Shown: piece after piece, positions 38,401-52,289 of the stretch
Layout: each line of letters starts with the position of its first letter
How positions within the stretch are numbered: the stretch's first letter is position 1
NCBI GenBank assembly: GCA_021018815.1
Contig: JAITYX010000032.1
Location: forward strand, 6,746,197-6,810,196
Source of the DNA: Talinum fruticosum
Lineage: Eukaryota; Streptophyta; Magnoliopsida; Caryophyllales; Talinaceae
DNA length: 64,000 nt
Direction of reading: 5' to 3'
The notes under the pieces: generated by a model
Told to the model about the DNA's origin: nothing
The model's input: the letters and a program-made list of their open reading frames with translations, nothing else
Databases searched by the model: none
Position numbers and translations under genes: made by a program

Positions 38401-41330
38401 TTTTTAAACAATCCAACTTTACTGGATTTCGTTTCTCGAATCTTATTTTTTAAAGGTCGGATTGTATATGTACAGTGTGACAAAATTTTGGCTTATTCGA
38501 TTTGGGTTGTGTTCGTTTTAGAGTTCATTTTAATTATTTACGCACTTTGACATTTAAAAAAAAAGTTTAAGTTCATTTGGATGTTGGATTTAGGTCGGAT
38601 TACCCACTTTCATATATATGGACTTATATACGTGAGGAGGTGCAGTGGAGTTTGAAGTGGTTATAATGTTAATACAAAAGCACATTGAGCATATTTATAA
38701 GTTTGTTAATTGCTTGCTCCTTTATATTACCAATTAGTTTTAATATAGGTCCCAACCTAAATTTACAAAAATAACTTGAAACATCGTAAATTGATCCACA
38801 AAAAGACCCATATTTATTTTATTTGTTTTAAACCCGATTAATCTAAAATTTAATAATAGATATATGATATACCTTCAAATTAAATTCTTTAATTTTTTAA
38901 AAATATCTATAAATTGAAATCACACTTCATAATGTTTACTCATTAAACCAAAAGACAAATTTGCACACAATTTTTCACCACTCTGTATATTATCAGGAAT
39001 TCACTTTTTTTTTTTTTTTATGCAGTGGAAATCAATGAATTCAGTTGTTCAACTAAAAATTTCAAGTAATTAAAACTCCATATTGGACTATCCACGTCCA
39101 CCCCTCCCCAAAGGCTGCCATTTTTTGACTTTTGACTCGCACAATAGTTGTTGTTTGCCACATGGTCCGAGTCCATAGATCCGGACCACATATTTGCACC
39201 AATGAAATATATATATGATCGGTTAATTTTTATTTTTATTCTTAAAATTTTTCTATTTTTATGCCGATATCTTCCATATAATTATGTCACATTATGTAAG
39301 TGTATATTTGTTATCTATTTTATGAGTGTATTTAGAATAAATGATTGTCTAACTTTTAGGTGTTTTGGTAGATTTATTTCGCTTTCTTACTTATGGTAGA
39401 TTTTGTTGTAAGGGAGGGCACCAATATAATTGAGTTTAATCATAAAATTAAGCTAATTAAGATGAACATTTTTTCATTGTAATTCATTGCACTTGGTAGG
39501 TTAGCAATCAAATGAAAAACATGCATGAATATAATATGGTTGTCACCTCACCTTCACTGGGAAAGTATGAATTAAACACATTCAATGTATTTTTAACAAC
39601 ATTTTTAACATTATGGTACGAAAAAAAAAACCCGTATATAAAAAGAAGACATATATCAGGTCTATGAGTTAGCTCAACAACAATGTGAATATGGCTAAAT
39701 GCTCGTATTCAAAACTCTATAATTTGTCACTTTTAAATATGATTGACATTTATCTCTTTTAGTCTGCTCTATTAAGTTTAACTGTTAGAAGATTGAAAAA
39801 TAAAATTCAATATTACTATTTGTCGTCGTAGAATGCTATGTGTACGATACCGCCACATGTTAGTTTGCCAGCCTCTCCTTTTTTATGGACGCAAATTATG
39901 TATATTGTCGACTATTAAGGTTATTAGTATTAGGTTTAAAGTACGGTTAATTACGTTAAGTTAATGGTCTTTTGAATAAAATTTGTGGTTATGAGAGGTT
40001 GGAGAGGAGTACACGTAGTCCAATGGAAAGAAATCCTACCTAAAACTATAACTATTATCATAATTTATCATCCAAATACTGTGATTTGGTATTATAGCTA
40101 ATCATATGTTTAGTTTCTTGTCTATTTTAAACTTGTTCGAAATGGTGATTGAAATTAATTATTATCGCCGTTATAACTGAAATGAACAGAATTGAGCTGA
40201 AATGATTAACTATTGGTATTATAGCTAATCATAATTTATATAATTTTTTGTCAAATCATAAGTAACAAGGAAAATTATCAATTTGCATAAGAGAAGAGTC
40301 CAAGATTAGGTATGAACTGGGCCATTACTGTTGGTACAATGAAGATGAACGTGCGCTGAATATGAACTTATTAATTCAAAACACAAAAATTAAGTGAAAA
40401 TTATAAAAATAAAAATAAAGTTTTGAAATAAATTGCAATTATTTTGTCTGGCCATAGTTATTGTAGGGATGGGCAGTTGGGTACATACATGAAAACGAAA
40501 AGGGGCATGTGGAGTTGGATGACTATCATACACCAAGAATCATAGAATCTGTTTTGATTTTTGAAAATTTTATTTATTAAATTATTGAATTAAAAAAAAA
40601 TTAAGGAAGCAAAATTCATGGTATTTCTTGGGATTCAGTTGTGATCCTTGTCATAAGTTTCTGTGTTTTTGCATGAGGGGATCATATCCGACTATAATTG
40701 ATACTAGATTATTATATATTAATGTAAACTTATTTTATTCCATACTATTATTTTGGTGAAGTTTCTATTAAATATTATTTTGGTGAAGTTAAAACTTTTT
40801 TTTTATTGGTAAATTAACTTATTATACTACGGGTCCTTTTTCCCCTATAAAATTAGAATGGAGTTAGAAGTCGGATTGAGGTAAAAGGAGTTTGAAAAAA
40901 CTAGAGGGAGTTGAAAGGAATTAAAAGAAGTTGAAAGAAGTCGGAAGGATCTGAAAAAGTTGGTCAAATAATTAAAGAAACTAAGAGTTAGAACGAACTA
41001 CAACGACATGGAAAGAATTAGAAGCTAAAGGAACCACAAGGAATTGGAAAAGAAGTGGAAGGAATTGTAAAGAATCTAAAGAAATTGACAGATGAAACTT
41101 CAAGTCAAAAAGAATAAGCCTATATTGTGATTTTGTGTCTTTCTTGAGACTGCATCCTTCGGCAAAAACAAATATAACAGTATATAGACAAAATTGCTTA
41201 CCGTCCGGTTACAAAAGACAAGTTTCTTCACGATTTTTCACCTTATGATGCGTAGAACTACGTGAAATAATAGTTATTCTATGCTTTTCTTAAATTAACT
41301 GTACATGCACGTCCATCTGAACCATCTAGA
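35500..41330. other. AT-rich intergenic DNA
   Basis: No supported gene is seen. Contents include a two-unit ~27-bp repeat near 36400-36455 (TTAATTATCATC followed by ACAA-ACAACAC), T-runs near 37670-37685 and 39007-39020, an ATTA run near 37472-37490, and a Stowaway-like decayed stretch near 37050-37130 related to one at 14530-14640. A SINE-like stretch may lie near 39660-39735. Confidence 0.4.
40861..41090. repeat. Purine-rich degenerate repeat tract
   Basis: About 230 bp of strongly A/G-rich sequence is built from loose variants of GAAGTTGAAAG and GGAATTGGAAA, with a period of roughly 10-12 bp. It has no coding features. Confidence 0.5.
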
Positions 41331-41692
41331 CTGATTGCATTGTCATTACATTACATTACATCCAACCATCATTACCAAATCCCAAGTTCCGAGTGCACCT
41401 TTGCACAGAATCAAGAGCTACATGACTGCCCTCTCACATATAAGTTATGATGCTCCCCCTTCACATATTTATTGCCGAGCATGAAATGGAATGGAACACC
41501 ACCAAGAACGAAACAAAAGATGCACACTAGGAAATACAAAACATGCATATACAGTAGAACTAGCAGAGGGTTCGATATTCTTCTATACACAATTTACAGG
41601 TCTTTGGTGCTTTTAAATACTCCAAAGCAATAGTCCCATGAATCTGATGTTCTACGGACACTAAAAAGTTTATATCTACAATTTAGATTCGA

Positions 41693-44627
41693 TCAATCAT
41701 ACAGCTCGTCCTGCTCCCATCTGTCAGCTAGAAAATCCACCACTTCCTGCAAATTGCGTTCAATGAGAAGTGTGTGAGAACTTGCCGTCACGGCAAACTG
41801 TGGTACAAAAAGTAAGCACTTCTGCAAAAGTAGAGAACTTACTCCCAAGGGGATGGGGCGACGAACACCGCCCTTGGCACTAACTAAGCCGTCATAAGCA
41901 CTGCAAAATACGCGTAAACGTTATGATGGGAATACCTACCATAATATATATAGTACTAAACTTATCAATAGCCGATAGAGTGAATGCTTTGCATCATAAC
42001 CAAGGATTAAAAAGGATGACATCTCAATTACAGTCCCACGGAAAGTGCAATGACAGTCCCTAGAAACTTCCTTTCCATTGGTTCTATAGCTGGAATATTT
42101 ATGAGGTTTATTAGAGCACCAACATTCGAAAGACTGCTGCAATTTTTCGACACATCTTTTCTTCTGAGCACCGGCCACTATTTTAAGCAGGTGGAAGCAG
42201 CAATGGAGAGGCTTTCATTGGAGCTAAGTTACTCAAACTCAGTTGCAAATATCCAACATGGATACATGTTCAAGCATCAAAATAGGCCTATTTCCACATT
42301 TTGGTCTAAAATGAATTGTCTAGAATTCATATCCATGTGTCAAGTTGTCAAGTTGCCAACCTACGTAATTAAGGAGGATGAAGAATTCCAAAACCACAAG
42401 GTTCAATAAGAAAATATAGAAGATGATATAATATGAAGAACACAAATTATTCATATCATAGGCCTAAGAAACGCAGATACCTGATGGAAGGTACTGATGC
42501 TTGATGGTCTGAAGACTTTATAGCTCCGATCCACTGCAGCCGAACCTTAGTCCAGAAAAGAAGACCTACAAACAACAAATCATTGACCTGTATTAGATGT
42601 AAAGGTAATGAAAGATAATGAAACCCTAAGGTCCAACGAAAACTAATTATCCTGAATACACTACTGTCCTTAAGAAAATGAATGTCAATTATATAATCGA
42701 TCCAAATTGTGGTGGGACACAAGTACCCAGGCTGTAAAAGCTACAGTGCAGAGACTTGCCTTTATTAACAAATTCATTGAGGGAGTTTGTGCTCCTGGAT
42801 GCTAGATCGGAATGCAAGCTCAGGTTTGATGTGCTGAGAGAAGTAAAGCTTCGTTGGAGAAGACCAATTGGGATGTCTATCTCACCAATGCTGCTGCCCC
42901 AGAAATCTTCTGAGAAACTGGTTACTAGTAGTCCCTGGCTTTGCCATCCCTTCTGTGGGTCATCCAGAGGGGCACAGGTGGTACATCCAAGACACCCACT
43001 GCTCTGGGTCAAAACAGATTAATGAATATGCCCAAACACACAGAAGCAGCAACAAGAAATTTATGTCTATGCCTAAAGCAAGTAGCTACCCAATCAACAT
43101 GTATAAGAAAGATAGATAGGTATCTCCTCAATGACTCTAGATAGAAAGAGGAAGTGGACGAAGGTACCACCGGAACTCTTGTATCATAGTAACAAACGAC
43201 CCATGCTTTTTGGTAAAAATGAGTAATATAAATGAACCATCACAAGTTTATGAGGATCACCAAAAACCTTCACGACCAACTTGCTGATAAAATGAAACAC
43301 TGCTTGTTCGCAATGTGGAAACTAAGTCATTTTTAAATATAAGTGGTTTCATATTGTCAGCTACAACCAGAACATGCAGAAGGAATAAAGTACTGAATGT
43401 GAATGGTTTTCTATACTCAAACAATTTGCAAGGTAAAGTGATCTGTGTAACTACAATGCAAACCAGCAAAAACAGCAGCAGTTACAGAAACAATTATTGA
43501 ATGCTTAAACTCATGTGACTTGGCAAATAACGTGTTCTTAATCTACTTAACTATAACCTAAACGAACTTCCTTCAAATGGAGCTTCCAAGCACAAGTGAA
43601 CTAGATTAGATTCTCAACTTAGTTGCGAGGATGCATAAAAATGAGGATGCTCGCTAATCAAGTACGAGTCTTAAATCGAATATTCTGCTTGCACCTGATG
43701 AAGTGATATCTTACATAACCTAAGATAAGCATACTTTCTGATTCCACTTTAAATAGCATAACAATATGAAGATGTTCTTTCCTATAGAACAAGAGCATTG
43801 ATACCGATTCACCTCTTGCATGATCTGGAAGCACAAATATACTTTTTGCTCTTCCACAACAAAAGTTACAAACTCAAAAGGAGATCACGCCCACATAAGT
43901 TTAAGCATACAAATATACAATCCCCCTACCCCCAACCCCAAACAATATTGAGGCCTCATGAGAAACACAGGGATATGGTGGCACAGTGACATCAAGCAAA
44001 CTAAAGGGTTTTCAACATGAAACATAATCGAGCTATTTCTTCCTATAAAGTTCTGAACCTCGACCACTAATGACTTAGAGCTTCCAATGATCTATTTTAA
44101 CCGTAATAATGAGCAAAACTTGTCTGAACGATTTGATTTTGGGTACAACACTTGAACTTAGCATCGCAATGGGTTAAATCAAACATCTCATCAAACTCCT
44201 CTATTTCTCAATTGCTGCAAAACATCAAACGAATTAATGACTCTAGGGTTTAATTAAACGAATGGCAGATCGGAAAGCTGAAGCCTTTTCCTTCAGAAGT
44301 CATTTAATAGCCATACAATTACAGAAGCAAAATATAATTTAGACATCCTTTGCATTTGCAAATCATCAATAGGCCTGAAAATAAAGAAATAAATGAAACC
44401 CAATTCAGAAAATCATAAAAAAAACCACGAACAAGCAACTAAAAAGAAACAATTGGAACGACCCACCTCATAATTCACGTCTATCAAGGCAAGAAGCAAC
44501 ACAGAAAGGGCTAAGCCACAACTTAAAAATCGCAAAATTGAAAATCAGACAGAATCACTTTGAGGGCGTACCCTATCCAAGAGAGGAAGTTGTTGAACCA
44601 AGCAGTAAACGAATCATAGACTGTCAT
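41693..44627 (-). CDS. DUF4050 / Gag1-like clamp domain protein, 5 exons, 163 aa
   Basis: Exons on the minus strand are 44627-44572, 42998-42760, 42565-42481, 41900-41843 and 41746-41693; the total is 492 nt. Exons 2-5 are well supported by family-typical blocks: GCLGC, SEDFWGSS, NEFVNKG-LLFWTKVRLQW, YDGLVSAKG, RRPIPLG and EVVDFLADRWEQDELYD at the C-terminus. Pfam PF13259 covers this family. The yeast-type member Gag1 has been linked to TORC1 signalling; the plant role is unknown to me. The exon 2-3 junction uses a GC donor (AAAG/GCAAGT), the only one that restores the conserved frame. Exon 1 is less certain: its ATG is the first in the presumed transcript, and the splice to CAG/TGGG keeps frame, but a different first exon is possible. 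Confidence 0.82.
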
Positions 44628-44915
44628 CGGTAAACCACTCAAAAGCAATTCACTTTTGTCTGGAATGAATAAGGGTATTGCAAAATTATGCAGATTGTAG
44701 GGTTTAAGAGGGAGATTTTGGCGTTTTAGCAGTAGCAAAAAACACAAATTTGAGGATAATGAAAATGACGATAAAAATTAGGAGAGTGAATGGAGGTTTA
44801 GGCCTTGGGGGCAATTGATTGGCCTTTGTCCTTCTGGGTTAGTGAGCAGCCAAGCCGAATAGTCTGTGCCAGAAGTCCCTTTCGAAGTTTGTCTCCTTCA
44901 CTCTTTGATAGTACA

Positions 44916-44923
44916 ATTATATA
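44916..44923 (-). promoter_or_regulatory. TATA-box candidate of the DUF4050 gene
   Basis: TATATAAT on the minus strand, ~290 bp upstream of the proposed ATG. Confidence 0.4.
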
Positions 44924-44929
44924 GGATGC

Positions 44930-46316
44930 TAAAGTCTTATCGGCTGTGTCATCTAATTTTTTGGTGTATAATTTATCTAAAATAAATACATCTATAAATG
45001 AGAGCAGATGAATAGTCTTGTGGGTTATATTTTTAGTTCAACTTAGGGTGTAATTGCTTTTGAATTACGAACATTTAAAGTAAAGGTCATATGAATAAGT
45101 TTGCTTATACAGATTAAGTCTTCATCCTTATCGGTATGATAATAATTTGACCTTTAAATTAGAGCTCAACAAGCTGATCTTTGAAGGTGTTTACTTTCGA
45201 TATACCAATTTCAAGCAAACAATACTTTGGTTGATCACATGTGAGTGATGATGTTGTAGAAGTGAATAAAAATGTATTAACCACGCATGATAAATAAGTT
45301 ATTGCCTCTCAAGTTGGTGAACAAGAGTGCATGTATCATTCTGACTTGATTGTGCTACAAACAAAATAAATACCCTCAAAATTTAGAAAATGATGATATG
45401 GTAGCTTATGTATCACACGTAAAAAATAATGTTGAAAAAATTAAAGGAAAATATACCTTCCACGAAAGTTAACACGTTAGAATTAACATGTCAAAAAATA
45501 TTTGACATGATAGCGTTATATATTAAAAATAGATATCCTCAAAGGTCAAATCATTTGGCATAAAAAAAATGGATTTTTTTTCCAAGAGTCCTAAAGGGAA
45601 ATTGTTGACTTCCAAAAACCCCTTTTTGGTTTGCACCTAAATCATATGGGTTAGTGATGTTATGATGAAAATGTGAATAATATTATTTCACTTAGGTTGA
45701 CTACATATTTGAAAATTTTCTTATTTTTATGTATATTGTGTATGTGCATACATGTTAAATGACAGGATATAAAATATGTTTGTTTAATAATAATATTACA
45801 TATAATAGGAAAATTATTATCAAATTCAAGTTAGGAGAAGAGATCAAATTTCTTATTTTATTTGTCTTTTTATAGATAAGGATACATCTAAACAACAAAA
45901 TATAAAATATTTTAAAAACTTGTAAGCTTAATCTCTAATTTAATAGGAAAAACAAACTCGAAAACCCCTGCTTGAAATTAGATGTTCAACTAAATATCAA
46001 ATCATTAGTCAGACAATACACATAAAATAAATATTTGAAAAAAAAAAAGATACGAAGGAGTTTAAAATATTTATAGCTCCCTTGCAAAATATTCACTCGC
46101 AAAATAAACATCATATCTGAAAATATTCTCAAATGAGCATGTTAATATCTTATTACTTCAGCCCAAAAGTTGCATGTTTTCCCCAACATGTATTGTACTC
46201 TTGCTCTAACTGCAGTGTAAATAGACACTACAGTACAAATTTGTCTTTATAATTGTACTATGAACATCCATCGCAGTACATAAAAAGTCTCAAATCGCTT
46301 CTTCATAGGTAGCTAA
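44930..46316. other. Intergenic DNA between the DUF4050 and bL36 genes
   Basis: AT-rich, with no supported open frame. The last few hundred bases probably include the bL36 3' UTR. Confidence 0.4.
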
Positions 46317-49300
46317 TTACCGCTTCTTGAACAGAAGAGAAGCTATGGTGTTTCTCCAACCAAATAGAACAGAAGGCTGTTGTACTTTGGGAACGATAGA
46401 TGCCACACCGGTATCGAAGCTTCGACTGTTCAAAGTTTCAGACTTTGAACTCGCACCTGTTGACCTGTATATGTGATCAACCAAGTTAGCAATAGCACAG
46501 TGGAACTAAAATAAGAAAACAGTATATCAGATTCACAGTTATGCACTTATGAACCCACCAATGCTGGTCACGAAGAATAGCTAATGTCCAATAGAAATAT
46601 CTTTTAGTTTCAGAAATACAGTTTGCATATATCTGAACCCCTACCCCTACCCTTCCGAGGTTGGACTAGACACATCTGTTTGGTTTAGAGATCTGGTACG
46701 TTTGGTTTGCCGTGGCCATGAGGCATAGAAGATTTCTCATCTTTATCCCCTTTTGTGGCAATTTTTATTTTTTTTTTGGGGGGTGTTCAGAGCTAATGTT
46801 GAAGGTATCCTTCATCTGCACATCAAAATAACTTGTTGAGTGAGAGAAGGAAGCAATAGTTGAGATAGTAGCTTTAATCATTTTGTCTAACTGGAAAATT
46901 TTACATGAGAACCTTTCCAAAGTTTCTTGAAATTTAGAAGAGGGAAAAACATCCACACAATGAGTTTTCTCTTGTGACAAATTCGTTTTAGGATGTTCAG
47001 AATATCCTATTATACATTTCAATTTACGTGATGACATCATTGACATGATATCATAAATATTGCATGACTTGAGAATGCGTAAAAAGGGAACTTGTGGTGG
47101 TATACATGCACTTTTTAATAACAGTTACAGGGATCAAAAGAACCATATCACACCACAATACATTCTAAAGTCTAAACTTTGATTAAGGGTCCTAAACACC
47201 CAAAAACATTTTCAGGAACAAGAGGGGATATATAATGACCACTTGCAACTCCTCGAGTATTTTGCTTGTAATCATAGAAGCCCTGTCTAACAGTCTTCAT
47301 TTTGCTTTAAATATTATTCTTTTCAAGAACAATAAAGTCAAAGTGGCAGTGCTGAATTTAACACAACAATCTCTTAGTTCATCATAGTGAGCAACCAACA
47401 GCAGCTTCACAATATTCATGATGATAAAGACAAGCAGTAGAAGTAGTACACTGGCATGTATAGGCCAGAGATAGGCCGGACCTTTTTTGGCAGGGGAGGG
47501 GAACGGCAGGTCAGGCCAATGGGTCACAACACATACCCAATCCTGACCCTCTATTGGTCAGCTCCTCACTAGATCTGGTCTGGTGGAGTCAACACTTCTG
47601 ATGGGCTACCATAAGCCCACTTTTCTTGAGTTGGGTGGAGCCTCGACTTTATGATCAAGCCTAACTGGAACCATTTGTAGATTTTCAAACGTAATTCCAG
47701 GACGCCTAAAAACAGATACTAGGTACCGCTATAGTGAGGAGGGTCTTGTCAGATCCTAGATCTAAAAATCACTACTGCCTGTTACTCTATAGATAAGAAG
47801 TAGATGATAATTCCGAGGGGCATTTTAGTTTAGTTACTGAAAAACTTTGCTCAAAATCAGCAGTTTCCCTTTAAAAAGTGGACATAATAAAAAAATTGTA
47901 TACATTAGACTTTATTTTTTGTCTATTGAAAGCTTTGACTACTCTACAATTGCCACAATGGCTTCACTGATGTTATCATGTAGATTCCAAAACATGATTC
48001 CAATACAGCACACAGAATGAGCATTATAGTGGCACAAATGGCCTGTAAACTATTTATAATGGAACTAAAATATCTTTTAACATCATGAGAGGACAAAAAA
48101 TAACACATAGCTAATTGCATCTTTTTTGTCAATTTCTAGAAAACAACAATAACTGCATATAACAGCTTTCATTTTAGGAGTTATGAATGGCTCTTAATAC
48201 TTCACCGTCAAAATCTTTAAAGGCTTTGCAAATGTACTCCTAGATAGCCCTAAAATCTGCAATGCTTTCATTGCCACAATCTCGTCGATGTAGATCAGTG
48301 ATTCTAGAACATCGAAGAACAGGCATTATGGCAGTACGTGATTTACTTCGAACTGCCAACAATGATCCCCAAACATTTTGATATGTCAAAAGGAGAAAAT
48401 AGTAGCCTTTTCGCAACTACAGAACATCTTGCCCAAAATACAAAAAACTGTATGTAATAGCTCATTTTATTGATCTCAGAGGGTCTACCGACTCTAAACT
48501 TAAACATCTATGGACATTAAAACTTTTACTAATAATAACTCAAACACATAAAGCCTTCAAAATGGTAGCAAGAGCATATAGTAACCATATAACAACTTTG
48601 GGAACATCTTTCCAAACCGAAATCCTCAAAGACATGTTCAATAACCTTCAGTTTAGGCATCCTGACTTCGGAGAGATACTCTAACTTAGAAGCCTCCTAT
48701 GATGTTGCAGAAACACCCCCTCCCTAAGAAAAAATAAATACAAGAAATTCAATGACATCTAATTGGTATTCCACCACTATCTTGTTGATTTGAACCATGC
48801 TTATAAAACGTCAAAAAATAGGCATAAGATGGCATAAACATCGTCAAAATTATCCAAAATACAGCGTACAATACAATGTCATACTAGGGTTTTGAGGGTT
48901 TGGTACAAACACAACACTTCACATCTTTTCTCACACACGTTTTCAGAATGCCTTGTAAACTCTAGGTGAGGGCCTTCATTCTGAGGTCTCTGCAAGCTCT
49001 TTCTTGTTTACCATTAAAACCACTAAGGGGGTGCTTGGTTGGAGGTTTAGGAATGGAGTTTGATACCTTTAGGTATCAAGTTTCCATACCTTGTGTTTGG
49101 TTGAAGTTTTAAGAAATGAGATTTGATTTCTAGGGGTATCAAATTCCCCTCAAAATTAAAGGATTTTGATTCCTTTCATTTTTTAGATGTATCAAATCTC
49201 ATTCCTCTAAGACATCAAATTTTTATTTTTCTAAAAAGAGAAAAATATTCATCAAATCCCCTAACCTTATTTTCTTTCATCTTTGATCAAATCCCATCGA

Positions 49301-50922
49301 TTCTTCAAATGCTAACATGGGGCTGCAAAGAAGTCCATGAAGATAAAGAACCCCTAGGACAAAGAACTCGTCGAAGACCATATATGCTTCGTCCCCCTGC
49401 TCCCTCAATATTCGGATAGGTGTTTCGTCCCTTCCCCCTCCCTTGTTTTGGCCGGAGAAGAACGCTGCCTCCCCCTTCGGCGGAGAAGAACGTTGGTTTT
49501 CTCCCCTGTGTTTCGCCTCTCCAGACTCCATTCCTATGGCCGGTTTTGGCCCTTGTTTAGCCTCCCCCACCCCCCAAAAAAAAAAAAAAATCTGAGTGAG
49601 TTGCTCTATTAAACCACATTTACAAGGAAAAACATAATTTTAGTTTAGGGAAATGTATTTAAAAAAAAACTGTTTTGATTTCATTCCATAATTGAACCAA
49701 ACACCAAAAATTGAGTTCTAATTTCATTCCTGATATGAACTAAATACTTGATTTCATGAATCAACTCTCATTCCATTCTCCTCGGAGTTCAGATTACATT
49801 TCATTTCATTTCATTTCATTCTACTACTGGTGAACCAAACGACCCCTAAGTACGTTTAAGATATCCTTACAAACGCTTCTAATAAGCATAATCCCTTTAC
49901 TCGCACTAATTTGAAAATTTGAAGCCTGATTCTAAATGCCACAAAAACGGACATCACAGAGGCTTGTTATACCCTCTAAACTGTTCAGAAGGGCCATAAA
50001 TGTTGTACAAAATTTTGTAACATTGGCAGGAGCAAGTACATACCATTTAGCAATCTTTTCAAGACATCATTCTAAGAATCCCAAAAACCATGTATACTAG
50101 CCTTCATTTTGGTGAAGCTAAGGGGGTCCATCACTCTAAGTCTTGGACCTCTCATGACATTTGAAATATCACTCTAGTGTAATAACTTCATTGTCACCAT
50201 CTTCTTCATATTGAAACATAACTTCAAAATGCCTCAAACAGAGATTATGCGGTATATGATACATTAAAAACTATATCGAATAGTTTCACACTCAATTAAG
50301 CCTTTTGAAGGCAGAGAACGAGCACATAATCATCACTTCACGACTTCTCAGACACACTATAAGATAGCATTCATCTTATCGATCTTAAGACCAAGGGCCT
50401 AACAATATATTAAGATGTTAAAAAATATCCCTCTAAAATCAGTCTAATGAGCATAATGCCTTCATTATTACCATCTTATATATTTTTGTGCAAAAAAGAA
50501 AAATTCAATTACTAAGCTTTTAAGCAAAAATATGGACTTCTCATCCCTAATGACATCTTCACCTTCCCCTTGCTCACTTGCACCTAAGCTTGTAGGACTC
50601 TTTTTATGCGTTTTAAAACTAAGGATGAGAACCCCCACCCCCTCTAAAAACAAGAGAAGGAAAATCACTGTGTCGGTTTGTGAGTACTGACTAGCAAGTG
50701 CTAAGGAAGAATCTTGTAATGCTTTGACATGCAAGTTTAGATTGAGGGAAAACTGGAGCAGATAACATACATTGTAATAAGGGGGTCTTCATGAGCAAAT
50801 GAAGTGATGCCTTGCCGCTGCTTGTGCTTGGGACTGGCAGAGCAAAGTATGTAGACGCGGCCACGACGTTTGACCGTCCTGCAAAACTCACACATCTTCT
50901 TCACAGATGATCGAACCTTCAT
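46317..50922 (-). CDS. RPL36: Ribosomal protein bL36, probably mitochondrial, 99 aa
   Basis: The coding exons are 50922-50771 and 46464-46317, joined across a 4.3-kb GT-AG intron (AT/GTATGT donor, ACAG/GTCA acceptor); the total is 300 nt. Residues 1-38 match the whole bacterial bL36: [14 protein letters not shown] start, zinc ligands Cys11, Cys14, Cys27 and His33, and the KHKQRQG end. A plant-type extension follows, finishing with [19 protein letters not shown]. Plastid bL36 is plastid-encoded, so a nuclear copy with this extension most likely serves the mitochondrial large ribosomal subunit. A CAG acceptor 5 nt before the ATG shows a 5' UTR intron. The best donor is AG/GTATGT at 53173, which would make a 2.2-kb leader intron. 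The introns carry repeats described separately. Confidence 0.92.
47480..47760. other. GC-richer unclassified block in the bL36 intron
   Basis: This block is less AT-rich than the intron around it and lacks a coding signature. It may be an old transposon fragment; I found no terminal repeats. Confidence 0.3.
47990..50480. repeat. Old ~300-bp tandem repeat array in the bL36 intron
   Basis: Blocks recur in the same order: a GCATAATGCCTTCATTATTACCA-like block (shortened variants near 48270, 49885, 50180 and 50452), a block around a GGCATTATGG-like core (near 48000, 48325, 48820, 49935 and 50240), and a TAGCCTTCATTTT-like block followed by a run near GATCTCAG (near 48163, 48460, 50101 and 50366). 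Spacings are about 265-320 bp once the MITE at 49027-49846 is removed. The units are highly diverged, so the array is old. Confidence 0.5.
49027..49846. mobile_element. Tourist-like (PIF/Harbinger-type) MITE in the bL36 intron
   Basis: The 5' end GGGGGTGCTTGGTT and 3' end AACCAAACGACCCC are imperfect inverted repeats. TAA flanks both sides (49024-49026 and 49847-49849), the expected target duplication. At 820 bp it is long for a MITE. The middle (about 49380-49520) is GC-richer and contains a doubled CGGAGAAGAACG motif. It interrupts the older ~300-bp tandem array. Confidence 0.75.
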
Positions 50923-51559
50923 AGTTCCTGCATGTAGTTAAAACTGACATCACTTTGTTGGCATAACCAAGGCAGATTCCAAAACCTAAGATACATATGT
51001 ATTATAAGAACACAAAAACCGGATACATGTACATACAGGATAGGGACAACTAACCATAAGATACAAATATATCATGAAATATTTCATGTTTTTCAATCAC
51101 ATTTACACATTTTCACCATAGACCACCTGAACAAAATTCATCCAATAAGGAAAAAAAGGAACAAATTTTACCATCACAAGAGAACCAGTGTACCTATGGT
51201 GTGCAAACCATGTCACAGGCATGTTTTCCATACATCCAACTATTGTTAAAAACTTATAATTAAAAGTTCATCTCAAAATATGATTCCTTATCCAAACTAC
51301 ACTCAGTCGACATTACTAAAACATCAAACAAACAAAAGACAGAGGTGCTTCAGGAATGGAGGGCAGTTGAAAAAGATGTATCAATGCACACTCAAAGACT
51401 CTCAAATAGAGATTAAGATAGCAGCATAAAAGAAAATGCAGCACGTTTGTTAGCACAGTCTGATGCAATATCAGAATCTTTTTCTCAAGAGTAAGAGTGC
51501 ACACCCTTCTTCAGCAGCCATGCCCAAGAGGGGATGTAGTGCCAGGGGGATTCCAGGCC

Positions 51560-51690
51560 TAGAGGTATGTTGAGGTGGCAAAAGTTGGTAGCCCTCTCCC
51601 CAGGTTTGATCCTGGCATTTCGTGAGTGGAAGGCACCTCTAGTGCCACTAAGGAAAAGCTCATTGGCATAGGAATCAGTAATTAACTTCC
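51560..51690 (+). mobile_element. tRNA-derived SINE-like sequence in the bL36 leader intron
   Basis: TGGCAAAAGTTGG fits a Pol III A box and GGTTTGATCCTGG a B box, about 30 bp apart. No A-rich tail or target duplication could be fixed. Confidence 0.4.
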
Positions 51691-52289
51691 CATAGCTACT
51701 ACTTTTGGCGATATTATGACTGCAGCAAATACGCTTAATCACCTATTATATAATATAAGCAATGCACTGATGGCTTTCTTTGATAAGCAAATGAAGCCAT
51801 TTAGACATTTTAGAACTCCAGAATATTCAGCACAACTAGGATAAACACATCCACAACCTCCACTAAACAAACATTCAAACCCAACAAATTACAAAAGTTG
51901 ATAACCTTGCCTATGGTCTAAGGCAGTGTTTTTCCATCGTTTCAATTCCTTGCCAAAGCTTAGCACCCACCCCAACGCAAGACCTGGCTAAACCTAAGTA
52001 TTGAGCAAGTCTTGAGCGAGAACATCTCACCTTAAGCTTGCAGTAAGACAGGTAATAAAAGACTGAGCCATGTGAGGTTATATCTACACAAATGGGCAGT
52101 CTCATAGACAGGTCGCATGAGAGCATCACATATGAGTCCTTGCACCAGATTTTAATTTATTAAAAAAATTAGGAGGGAAAGCAAACAATAGCCTCTGTAT
52201 CAGCCCTACTTCTAGAGGAAATATCCTTTAAGAAGTCCATCTACAACCCCAGTATTACATATGAACAGGTTTAATATACCCTTAGATTA

